NCBI GenBank assembly: GCA_033030425.1
Contig: JAUFSD010000002.1
Coordinates: 3,100,001 to 3,164,000, forward strand
Source: Verpa conica
Taxonomy: Eukaryota > Ascomycota > Pezizomycetes > Pezizales > Morchellaceae
Reading direction: 5' to 3'
DNA length: 64,000 bases
Below the pieces are notes generated by a model, which was not told the DNA's origin, searched no databases, and worked only from the letters and a program-made list of their open reading frames with translations. Below are positions 52,689 to 61,542 of the stretch, in pieces. Positions within the stretch are counted from its first letter, which is position 1. Every line of letters begins with the position of its first letter. The translations under genes were made by a program, and so were the position numbers.

Positions 52689-53478
52689 TTAGACGGCATC
52701 GATATCGATATCACCAGCCTCGACATCGAACTCGAAATTGCACTCGTCGGCACCCTCGTGACCTAAGAGGAGAGTTAGCGAAATATGTATATATGGAGGG
52801 GTGAGTGGGCAAACCATAAGTATCGGTCTCGTTGATCTTGGCGTTTTCAGGAAGTTCACCGTAGGCTTTGAGTGAACGAGCCTCATCGGCGGTGTACTTC
52901 AAGATGACATCTCCCTTCTCGTCCTGGTAATCACGGAGTGATAGTAAGATGATATCTCCTTGATTTATCCAAACCTACAGAGTGTCAGACGGATCGATAT
53001 ACACGAGTGAGGACATCTATGTACCTTCTTTCGTAGCTTTCCGCGAATATGGGCTAGGCGCTTCTCGCCATCAAAACATAAAGCTTCTAGACGACCATTT
53101 CCCAGCATCTTTGTCACTTGCGCATACTCTGTGAATAGAGCGTTAGTATACCAAAAAAAAAAAAAAAAAAAAGTCATATTAGGACCCATCGGGGTGAAGT
53201 CTCAGTTTGACGAACCTTGACCATCCTCCTTAAATGTCAGTTCGCGCTTCTCTCTGTCGTTTTCGTTCTTTCCCCTACGCCTATTTTTACCTCCCTAATA
53301 CACAGAACCCATTAGCTATCAAAAGACCGGAAGATATTCGTTGTGCTTCGAGGGGGGGGGCTAGGTGTGTGGTGTGCGGTTTGTGGCGGCTGAAGATTTT
53401 GGGTGGGGGTAACCCAACCACCACCGGAGGGGGGGGGGAACTGGATAGATTTTGTACCTTTCCCTTATTCTTCGGCAT
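52689..53478 (-). CDS. Translation initiation factor eIF1A
   Basis: Five exons on the minus strand (53478-53458, 53294-53216, 53128-53025, 52974-52815, 52762-52689; 438 nt) give 145 residues, close to the usual 145-155. The protein starts [16 protein letters not shown], the basic tail of eIF1A, then [18 protein letters not shown]. The OB-fold shows [36 protein letters not shown] and [16 protein letters not shown]. The C-terminal helix region and the acidic tail ([14 protein letters not shown]) are complete. The factor promotes mRNA scanning and start-codon choice on the 40S subunit. The first coding exon holds only seven codons. An A20 tract sits on the + strand within intron 2. This is a strongly conserved single-copy housekeeping gene. 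Confidence 0.97.
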
Positions 53479-54303
53479 GATGGCGGTTTTCTGGTGAGCT
53501 TTCTATGGAGGGTCTTTTCACTGGTGAGCTGAAGACGATGGTGCTTTTTGCGGGATGACAAGGTGACTGTTGCGTGGGCGGTTGAAGGTGAGAGAAGAGA
53601 GGGGAAGACAAAACCGACTGGTTAGGGTTTAGCTGCGCGCATGGGTGACTAAGCAGCGCTATTACAGCACCTATTATCACTCGTCTCATACAGTACCGCA
53701 GCAGTACATATACCTCAGCTATGTAAATCCCTTTACAATTCAGGTAAGGTTAACTGCAAAATTGCGGTTTCGGGGTACAGAATACCCTTTTCTTTGAATA
53801 AAGTAATCACGAATTCGGGGATCGGGCGTAAGCAGCAGTCTATCAGGTAACAAGGATACAAGAAGTGTATGAGCCATATATTTGTGTAACAGGAATATGA
53901 CATATTATATTTAGTATGTTTTAATTGAGTGGACTTGATAGAAATTTATATCGTCAATAGCCTATTCGCGTCACTGTACATCACTCGACCTGGTTTGGGT
54001 TGCTATTGGAGTGAATGAATGAATTTATCATAAGGCTACTGGAGAAAGCTTCCTAGGTACTAAGTAAACTATGAATCACCTTTATGAGATCCCGAGAGTA
54101 TCTATTCGGGGACTAGGTGCATAGTAGGTTGAAAATGGCATAGTATAGGGTGTATATAGGATCTGTCAGTAGGAAGCATCGGACCTCCTAAGGATCAATA
54201 TACCTGAATGGCGATAACGATCTCTATGACATACACATGTATCCCCCTTATGTAACAGCTAGCCGTGTCTTTTTCTAGTGGTGGTCCAGCCAGAGTGGTT
54301 TCT
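53479..54303. other. Promoter side of eIF1A and flank of a retroposon
   Basis: The first part should hold the eIF1A promoter. No gene is seen; a small LINE-tail insertion lies at 54012-54034. Confidence 0.45.
54002..54044 (-). mobile_element. 23-bp LINE-tail insertion with imperfect 10-bp target duplication
   Basis: Read on the minus strand, 54034-54012 is CTTATGATAAATTCATTCAT plus TCA, the same 3' end and tail as at 3873-4269. It is flanked by GCTATTGGAG (54002-54011) and GCTACTGGAG (54035-54044), which differ at one base. The short length makes this weaker than the copy at 34946. Confidence 0.6.
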
Positions 54304-55550
54304 AGAATAGTTTCCCCGTGACCATACCTTGACATCAACCGTGCAGGACGAAGCGACCAATCAGGAAGCGCCACGGATTTTTCTCACTACCACGAGAAAA
54401 TTTTCCACTGAGTTTAGAGCCAATCACAGAACCAGAATACCTACCCCTCTTTGACTTCATCATGGGGCAGAAGAAACTCATATCGAACGGGTCAGCGAAC
54501 AGGATGAGTCCACGAGACATACCTACCGGGGAGTACTATGCGGCAATTGTTGCTAAGCTGGAAAGCGAGAAGAGCAGGTTGGAGAGAGAGGTAAAGAGAC
54601 TGAGAAGAGAGGTGGGAATTTTAACCAAGAGAAACAGAAAGAAAACAGTGGATGAGAATCGGGAAAAAGAAAGGAAAATAGAAGGAAAAGAGAAGGAAAT
54701 AGGGGGAAAAAGAGGAGGATTGCTTACGCCGGAGTCCACACCAGCACCTGAGACGAGATTGCGACCGGAAGCCAGCGAGTTTAAGCCACAGTTACCATCA
54801 CCGCCGTTGCCACCACCACCGCCACCGCCACCATCGCCACAAAGAGAATCTGTTGAGCTAAGCGAGCCAAGAGTCGCAACAGCCCCCCCATCGCCAGAAC
54901 CACCTGAAATAATGGAAATAGACCCCCCTCAGACAAACACAACTGAGGGAGACAATGGCCGCAAACTAGAATATTTTTCGAATTATCCGGGGCTTTGGGA
55001 CGAGGCAATGAAGGTTAAGAGGAAGAGAATAGTAAGCCAGATTTTTAGTACTGTAGGAAAGGTTATGGACGGGCCTGATGGTTTGGGATCCTTGAGAGCT
55101 GAAGGGAAAGATATGGTAGTGTGGCTTTACGACAATAAAAGGAAGTACGGAGTAAAGGGAGAGGAAGTGGGGCTGAGGGGCGTTACGGCAAGAGAGTTAA
55201 AAGAGAAGGAAAAAGTGTTTATGAAAGTAGATTGTGGTTTTGGGGAGTGTGAGTGTTCTCCAAGGTGTAAAAAGGGAAATATAGCAGAGACGAGGAAGTT
55301 GTTTTTGGTAGGGGGGGAGGTAAAAATGATGAGAGGACATGATGATGAGGAAAGCGAGTATGAGGAGGAGTGGGAGGATGAAGAGGGGGATGAGTCGGAA
55401 GTAGAGTTTGTGTTGTAGGAGGTATGCAGTAGTTAAAGTTTGTGGTGAATTGTTAGAGCTAAGGCTGGAAGTGGAGGAATACCATAACCGAAAGGTTCAT
55501 GTATTTAATGAATAAAACAAAAAAAAAAAAAAAAAAAGAATAGTTTCCCC
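54304..55550 (+). mobile_element. Polyadenylated retroposon with one ORF and 14-bp target duplication
   Basis: AGAATAGTTTCCCC occurs at 54304-54317 and again at 55537-55550. The 1.2 kb between them begins with a 144-bp leader, holds one 318-codon ORF without introns, a ~100-bp 3' noncoding end and a tail of about 18 A residues that abuts the second duplication copy. These are the marks of LINE-type target-primed reverse transcription. No reverse transcriptase is present. A truncated copy at 17751-17940 shows that it is a repeated family. Confidence 0.88.
54462..55418 (+). CDS. Retroposon-encoded coiled-coil protein
   Basis: The single ORF of the retroposon encodes 318 residues from an ATG in a good context. 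Residues about 25-85 are a highly charged helix with heptad-like KLESEKSRLEREVKRLRREV, probably a coiled coil. Residues about 105-150 are proline-rich. A central folded-looking part (YFSNYPGLWDEAMKVKRKRI to MVVWLYDNKRKYG) is followed by a Cys cluster CGFGECECSPRC and an acidic Glu/Asp tail. The layout, with coiled coil first and then a basic domain, recalls ORF1 proteins of non-LTR retrotransposons that bind their RNA, but I recognise no named domain. The ORF is intact, so the insertion is recent or the ORF is maintained. It could instead be a retrocopy of a host gene. Confidence 0.75.
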   Translation: MGQKKLISNGSANRMSPRDIPTGEYYAAIVAKLESEKSRLEREVKRLRREVGILTKRNRKKTVDENREKERKIEGKEKEIGGKRGGLLTPESTPAPETRLRPEASEFKPQLPSPPLPPPPPPPPSPQRESVELSEPRVATAPPSPEPPEIMEIDPPQTNTTEGDNGRKLEYFSNYPGLWDEAMKVKRKRIVSQIFSTVGKVMDGPDGLGSLRAEGKDMVVWLYDNKRKYGVKGEEVGLRGVTARELKEKEKVFMKVDCGFGECECSPRCKKGNIAETRKLFLVGGEVKMMRGHDDEESEYEEEWEDEEGDESEVEFVL

Positions 55551-56233
55551 TAACCCAGGAAACCAGTCAGGTTCTCATTGGTAGGAGGTCAGTTTATCCT
55601 GCTATCATTTCCGCTCCCACAGAAAAGAGCAGCAATGACACGATATAGGATAGATACATTCTTGCACCACGGTACACTCTATAATCCACCATTACTATTA
55701 GTGTAGATATAGTCTCCATGGTTACATAAGTCATCTACTCCCCTCAGCCACTCAAGACTATTACATTATAGATTGCTTTAGTTCATTACGTAAACGTATA
55801 CACCTAAATTACTAGTTACCGGGTTTAATTAAACCCATAGAGTATAAGAATATGATATATCAGTCTAGTAACTTTATGGTAGGATATACACGCATATGCT
55901 ATAAGAATAAGTAGAAAGAGTGAAATTTCAGTATATTTTTTGGTAATGGAATTCTACTACAGCCACCTAACTTACAAATACTCCCAAATAAAGAAAGAAA
56001 GAAAGAAAATCAATGAATAGCTAGCCTATGGAACAACTACATAATCTCATGTGTACAGAATTACATCGTCATCATCAAATACTCCTTCCTCATACATTAT
56101 AGCATTAACTATATAAGTAGATTTTTGTCATAAAGGTTCATAATATGCGTATACCTCCTCCAAACAACCCCCAGGCCTTTTTTTTTTTTCATTAGTGCAT
56201 CGATAGACGAATCCATATTTGCTTCAAGATACT
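55551..56233. other. Intergenic, no gene seen
   Basis: AT-rich spacer between the retroposon and the 3' end of the LtrA-like gene. A short (GAAA)n run lies near 55990. Nothing else is recognised. Confidence 0.45.
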
Positions 56234-58747
56234 TTACTTCTCGGTGGTGATATTGACTTGTCCACTAGCACTCGGCTCCAAGGCATGTGTATCTTCCTCA
56301 GCTTGACAAAAGCCATCTTTACCCCCTTCAAAATAGCTCCATGAGCTATCCATACTGCCCAACATCTCCCATACTAGCGTAAAGAGTAGAAGTGCAGTAC
56401 AAATCGCTAGCAGGCTTGTAATACTTAACTTCTCGGGAGGAGCTAGTGGAAGACACGCAATGATGAGAGCGAATGGAGCGCGCCATACTCGGCGAAGCCA
56501 CTATATATAAACTTAGTACATTTACCCAAATAGACCCAACGAGGATAGAACACTTACCGATCGGAAAAACAGGATGCACTTCTTATCCTTCTCTTGATCA
56601 GGATCATGATGCAAGAGGGATATGCAATAAAGGCACAACAACCCAATCGCCAACCCGCCGCAAAACAACCATCTCAAGCTTTGCCAGTCCCCTTTCGCCG
56701 GAAACACAGCTGCTGCCGCACCTTCAGTCGCTCTCTTTCCAAGGTTTTCTTCAATCCCAGCAAGATCACCTCCATACTTGACAAACACAGCGCAGATATC
56801 TCCTGTAATCAATAAAGCCGCGCTTAGTGGAAGATGCAATAGTAACCATATGCCCCCGTTTAATGCTTTCCATCTTAATGCGTGTATCCCGGTTTCGGGG
56901 TTTTCGCGCGAGCCATCACAGGACATGTAAAGCCAACAGAGACAAAACGCTATAATCAACGACATTGCAGCTCTTCCGAATTTCCCATCAAGGTTATCTA
57001 ATGCCGCCGGAGAGAGCCAGACTAGACCGTATAGGAATTCTCCTAGAACGATAATGTAGAATGCTCCCATGCGTTCGATATGGTGGTCAATATCTACTGC
57101 GGTGCTGTATTTGAGCTTGAGAATCCGCTTAAACCATCGGTTATATGTGGCCAGATTCGCAAGCTGGTCCGCAACGAAGGCAATGATGGCAACAACTACC
57201 TTTGCCGTGTTTGAGACGCGTTCTTGGGGGAGAAATACAGGTGTCCATAACGGGAGTGTAGCAAGAGAGATCAGGTTGTGGTAACGGAGTTGCAGAGCGT
57301 GCTGGTGAACCGTCAAAGAATATACCAAGTTGACACAGACTTGGTAGCCAATGTTAGCTATAGTAGCAAATAGCGGGATTTATTAGGTAAATATACTTAT
57401 TGAGAACCGCGCAACTATAAATGACCCGGCAGCGACACGGATGGCTGATAGACTCTCGTCAATATAGGTTGCGTTATTTCCAAAGAGAAGCATTAGGATC
57501 ATAATCCACACTATCAGGATACGCTGGATTATATCGTCGTTGTAATACATGTTCATCATATTGGTTAGGTCACTCCAGATTCGCCTGAGCCACAACGTTA
57601 GTCTTTGACATGTTCCTTGGAGAATGTCGAGATTTAGTTACCAAGCTGGACTACTCAAAGTTAGCATAATTTGTAAATGTTTCTACAAAGATAACTCTTA
57701 CATAAAAATAAGCACGTATTTCCCTAAATGTGCAGCAGATGTCGGGTTATGTATCATGTCCTCCGCAAAGTTCGCAGTTAGACCAATGTATCTATTTTTC
57801 GAATTTTAAGTCAGTACTTTTGATTCGACCAAAGAATCATCACGCGAGGTTTCTACAGGGCCGTAAAGTTACATACAGTAAGTCCAAGAAAAGTTCAAAC
57901 TTCCCCGCTTGTCTAGGGATGCCATCATCACACTGTTTATGTAGGTCACCATCATCAGTAAAGTACTGCCTTGCTCGTGGCCTTGCAATCAGAAATTTCC
58001 GTGTCTTTGCATTGATACTATTATGGCGGGGTGGGTTTTTAGAACGAATCGCGTGAATCACCGTATGTCGGTGACTTGGGATATGAGGGTGGAAATGATT
58101 GTGGTGATCCTCAGGGTCGTGGGGGTGATGGTGATTATGGTTGCTCCTTTCATGACTAATTTCGTCCGGGTCATCAGGGAAAGCTGGAGAAGATAGGATT
58201 CCCTCTTGGGAAGGAGAGACAGGAAGTTGGGAAGGCCTAAAGCTCGGCGCTGTACGGGGGGATTTGAGGAAGATATTGAATTTGGCAAGCTGCTCCCGGA
58301 GGACTTTAGTAGAACCACCGAGTTGGTGAACAAGTGTTTTAGAGGCCTGTTGTTCCTCTGTAAAGTCGTCGCATGGATCAAAACGTCCTAATCCAGAGTC
58401 CATAAAGAAACTCGGACGTTGGGCAAGACTTATCACAAGTTGCCCCTGATTTTGCCCACCATTGGCAGATCCTGATGCTCCCAAGTCTTCCAACGTAATC
58501 TTCCTGATGGATGAAAACGGATATTCCATTTTATAGCCAATGGAGCCAATATTCATGTAGTATGTCATGCAGGCCCTTTCTGGCTGATAAAAAACGATAA
58601 GGTCCATCGTGTTTTGGGCAGTACGGCACCAAGTGCCGATGCTTAGTGACCGGCATGTCAAGTGGTGAATACCTGTTTTTTCTTTGTGAGTTTCATCCAA
58701 GTAATAGTAGCAGCTTAAGTGAGAGACTTACTAGTCGCGGTGTCCAT
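56234..58747 (-). CDS. LtrA-like multipass membrane protein with extra N-terminal domain
   Basis: Six exons on the minus strand (58747-58732, 58672-57877, 57791-57702, 57584-57397, 57357-56558, 56500-56234; 2157 nt) give 718 residues. From about residue 235 the protein follows the low-temperature-requirement A (LtrA) family: ARPRARQYF, then FELFLDLLYIGLTANFAE, YYNDDIIQRILIVWIMILML and about eight further hydrophobic helices, with a C-terminal hydrophilic tail. LtrA proteins are found in bacteria and many fungi; their biochemical role is unknown. Residues about 14-140 form an additional soluble domain (GTWCRTAQNTMDLIVFYQP, YKMEYPFSSIRKITLE, DDFTEEQQASKTLVHQLGG) that I recall from fungal regulatory proteins but cannot name. 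A histidine-rich linker (about 179-208) joins the two. One 39-nt intron is unusually short. Confidence 0.85.
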
Positions 58748-59500
58748 TTATACGGTTATTCTCGCGCTTTTCTCGGAGAGAGAGAGCAATTCTACGTACG
58801 ATTATATCAACAGCAGCCAGCGCAGCTTTTGTGGTGGGTTCAGACGCGGTGCCGGGAGACCTCCAACATAACCCCGATATTTATTCATGGGCGAAAAACC
58901 GTACTGAAACTCGGCCTGTAGAAGCTGCCAACTTTGTGCGACATGCAGAACCATTCGGCTTGCTGTGACTGGGCCGATTACTACATGTTATGCAGAGAAG
59001 CCGTAAAGGGCCGTGCCGGTTTCTTATCAGAGCTCTGATAGGAGCGCCAAAGGTACATGTGGTGATAGGTACCACTTGCCCCGCGTAAAACGCATGCAGG
59101 TTCCCAAAGAATCGTTTGCTTTTTCTAGAAAGGGGGTAAACTACTGGGGGGAGATGACTTCCTAAGACTTCAGAAAGAACTAGGCTGAGGATATTGGTTT
59201 TGACACGTTTGCCGCTCTATAATACCATATAATACTCTAAGACACCATGCACAATAGAGACATGAGTGTTCGGCTATGGTTATACAAAGAAAAAATAGAA
59301 ACAAAAAATGTGTTTTTTGTGCTGTTCTGCATAAATGTATTAGTATAAGGATCATCTGAATACACTGTTTGTTTTCGGTAGGAGAGGGTTTTTCTGGTAT
59401 ATAACCCCTGAGATCTTTTCTACTGAAAACCTTGGACTCACAACAGGATCCCGGGGCAGATAAACCAACTAACCCTCCTTTTTCATTCTTCTTACAGTAC
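58748..59500. other. Intergenic, promoter side of the LtrA-like gene
   Basis: No coding region is supported. This region should contain the promoter of the minus-strand LtrA-like gene near 58750-58900. Confidence 0.45.
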
Positions 59501-59660
59501 AATCGCCCTATAAGAGTTCTCTTGATAAGAATATTCGCCTTGTAAGAATGTGGACCGGGTTGGACAAGGATAACTCTATGTGCACAAGCACTTTCCTATG
59601 ACAATATCTACTTTATAAGGGTATAGGTTTACTCCTATTTCATATTCTTATAGGGCGATT
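59501..59660. mobile_element. MITE with perfect 15-bp terminal inverted repeats
   Basis: The 160-bp segment begins AATCGCCCTATAAGA and ends TCTTATAGGGCGATT, exact inverse copies. A second inner pair, CGCCTTGTAAGAATG and CATATTCTTATAGGGCG, extends the symmetry. There is no open frame. The flanks (AC and AG) show no clear duplication. A degraded relative lies at 3646-3738. Confidence 0.75.
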
Positions 59661-59664
59661 AGAC

Positions 59665-60203
59665 TGTAACACTAGCTAATCCTAGCTGACATTGGAGAAA
59701 AGCTGTGTGGACATAGGCAATGCTGAATATCTTGACATTGATGGCATTACACCTACCCGGCTGCATTTCACGGATCGAGCAGGGGCGCCAGGGCAAGTCT
59801 CGTTGTGACTCACGCAAGGAGGGAGGCAGGGTAACAGGTATCAAGGAAGGGAACAAAGGCATTGTATAAATGGGGATTTTGGGTATAAATGGGGATTTTG
59901 GGTATAAATAGGGAGCGTTGCTCCCTCTCTGTAATAGTTTTCTTTCTTTTCTCTTTACGCAACGTTTCTTCAGTTAGATTCAATACAAGCTTCTTTCTTC
60001 GCTGCCTCTCCGCTGCTTCATCGCTTCGCGATCGCCGAAACCACTTCCTACTTCACAAACCTTTGGTATTTTGCTTGTAACGGATAGTTACCTTGCCATC
60101 GAGTTAGTTGTATCCTGTGGTTACGCTGCCCTCACGCTGTCCCCCTTGAAATTACGTTGCGTCGTCCACCACACCATACAACACTAGACATCTACAAATC
60201 ACT
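59665..60203 (+). mobile_element. Putative 5' LTR and leader of the Ty3/gypsy element
   Basis: The stretch between the MITE and the gag ATG should contain the left LTR and primer site. TGTAAC at 59665 is a possible LTR start. Three TATA-like motifs and a pyrimidine-rich leader precede gag. The LTR end and primer-binding site could not be fixed because the right LTR is outside the window. Confidence 0.5.
59865..59908 (+). promoter_or_regulatory. Triple TATA-box array
   Basis: TATAAA occurs at 59865, 59884 and 59903, exactly 19 bp apart, inside tandem copies of TATAAATGGGGATTTTGGG. The position fits an LTR promoter about 300 bp before gag. Confidence 0.6.
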
Positions 60204-61517
60204 ATGACCTCTCCCAATTATGTTTTTCCATCTACCATCGCGGCGTTCGAAGAACAAATCAGCGACGCCCCCACCCTTTACGCAAATCTACAAGGACTGA
60301 TCCAGAAAGCAACCGAAGCCAAAGACCGCTACCGGGAAGGAAGGGAAGCGGCCCTACACAACTCCCAACTCTCCGAGAACGCCCTTACCGCCACCCGCAC
60401 CCAGCTACAACAATCCCTAGATGCGTACACCGCACTAGAAAACCAGCACAACCAAGTCCAGGAGGAATTAGCCCAGGCCCGCTCCGCAAAAGAACTCATT
60501 CCCGAAATAAAAGATTCTTTACCACCACCGATAACCCCACATAGGTCGGAAAAAATGCCAGATCCCTCCCCCTTCAACGGGGACCGAACCAAACTCCCCA
60601 ACTTCCTAGCCATGATGAGGGTTAAGTTGGTTGGCAACGCCGACCGCTTTGCCAGTGAAGAAGCCAAGGTTATGTATATCATAAGTAGGTTGGAAGGCAA
60701 GGCCATGGATCAAATTGAACCCCTTCTCGCGACCACCACCACCCCTTTTGCCACTACTGCCAAAATGTACGAATACCTGCAAGAATCCTTCGGCGATCCA
60801 GACCCTCACGGAACAGCACAAGAAGAGCTCAGGACCCTGGTTCAAGGAAAGCGAGACTTCGCCGCCTTCTACTCCGACTTCTTGCGCATCATGGGGAAAC
60901 TTAAGTACGACGACACTGCTAAAAAGGACGCGCTGAGAAGCCGCCTATCGGACGCTATGAAAGACGCTTTAGTAGTTACACCCGTCAAAGAAGAATACAG
61001 CGAGTTCGTAAAGGACTTAATGGCATTGGACGGAAGGGTCAGGGCCAGGCAACAAGAGAAGAAAAGTGGGACCCATCGTAACGATATTGGCCAGTTCACT
61101 GCCCCCGCCCCCTACGTACCACACCCCTCACACGCTCCCGGAGGCCTTGCCCCCATGGATCTCTCGGCTTTTCAGACACGATCTCAAGGACTACCTCGCC
61201 CCCCGCTGGAACAGCGATACGTGTTCGTAAATGGGTCCAGGCACACCTCCCCGGCAGAAAAACAGTGGAGGAGGGAAAACGATCGCTGCGGGTATTGTGC
61301 AGCCGCAGATCATAAGTACGCCAACTGCCCTCAAGGCAAACAGCTCCAGAAACCTCCAGTTATGAGGGGAGCAGCCCTGTCCGCCCCAGGTGGACCATCT
61401 CAGCAACAGGCCGGCGCGCCTTCGTCTTCTTTGTCCAATAATAATCCATTTCGTTCTTCTTCTTCTTCTCCTTCTTCAACTATTTCTTCATCGGTTCAGG
61501 GTTTTCAACAGTCCTAG
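60204..61517 (+). CDS. Ty3/gypsy retrotransposon Gag
   Basis: The 437-residue protein is the structural protein of the element's virus-like particle. Residues about 60-100 are a coiled coil. The retrotransposon gag core begins near PSPFNGDRTKLPNFLAMMRV and continues through YIISRLEGKAMDQIEPLL and FGDPDPHGTAQEEL. A single zinc knuckle CGYCAAADHKYANC (CX2CX4HX4C) binds RNA near the C-terminus. The tail is Ser-rich. The frame is intact. Gag ends in TAG at 61515-61517, and pol continues in the -1 frame from a slippery site just upstream. Confidence 0.95.
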   Translation: MTSPNYVFPSTIAAFEEQISDAPTLYANLQGLIQKATEAKDRYREGREAALHNSQLSENALTATRTQLQQSLDAYTALENQHNQVQEELAQARSAKELIPEIKDSLPPPITPHRSEKMPDPSPFNGDRTKLPNFLAMMRVKLVGNADRFASEEAKVMYIISRLEGKAMDQIEPLLATTTTPFATTAKMYEYLQESFGDPDPHGTAQEELRTLVQGKRDFAAFYSDFLRIMGKLKYDDTAKKDALRSRLSDAMKDALVVTPVKEEYSEFVKDLMALDGRVRARQQEKKSGTHRNDIGQFTAPAPYVPHPSHAPGGLAPMDLSAFQTRSQGLPRPPLEQRYVFVNGSRHTSPAEKQWRRENDRCGYCAAADHKYANCPQGKQLQKPPVMRGAALSAPGGPSQQQAGAPSSSLSNNNPFRSSSSSPSSTISSSVQGFQQS

Positions 61518-61542
61518 AGCAGCCAGGTGGCTCTACTCTAGG
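61499..61542 (+). promoter_or_regulatory. Programmed -1 ribosomal frameshift signal
   Basis: The heptamer GGGTTTT lies at 61499-61505 and is divided G GGT TTT in the gag frame, the X XXY YYZ pattern. Seven bases later CCTAGAG (61513-61519) can pair with CTCTAGG (61536-61542); an alternative stem pairs TAGAGC (61515-61520) with GCTCTA (61530-61535). The gag stop is inside the stem. A -1 shift here leads straight into the open pol frame. Confidence 0.75.

Noticed and set aside
53152..53171. A20 tract that could mark a retroposon end
   Set aside because: It lies inside intron 2 of eIF1A, has no target duplication, and on the coding strand it is just a T-tract.
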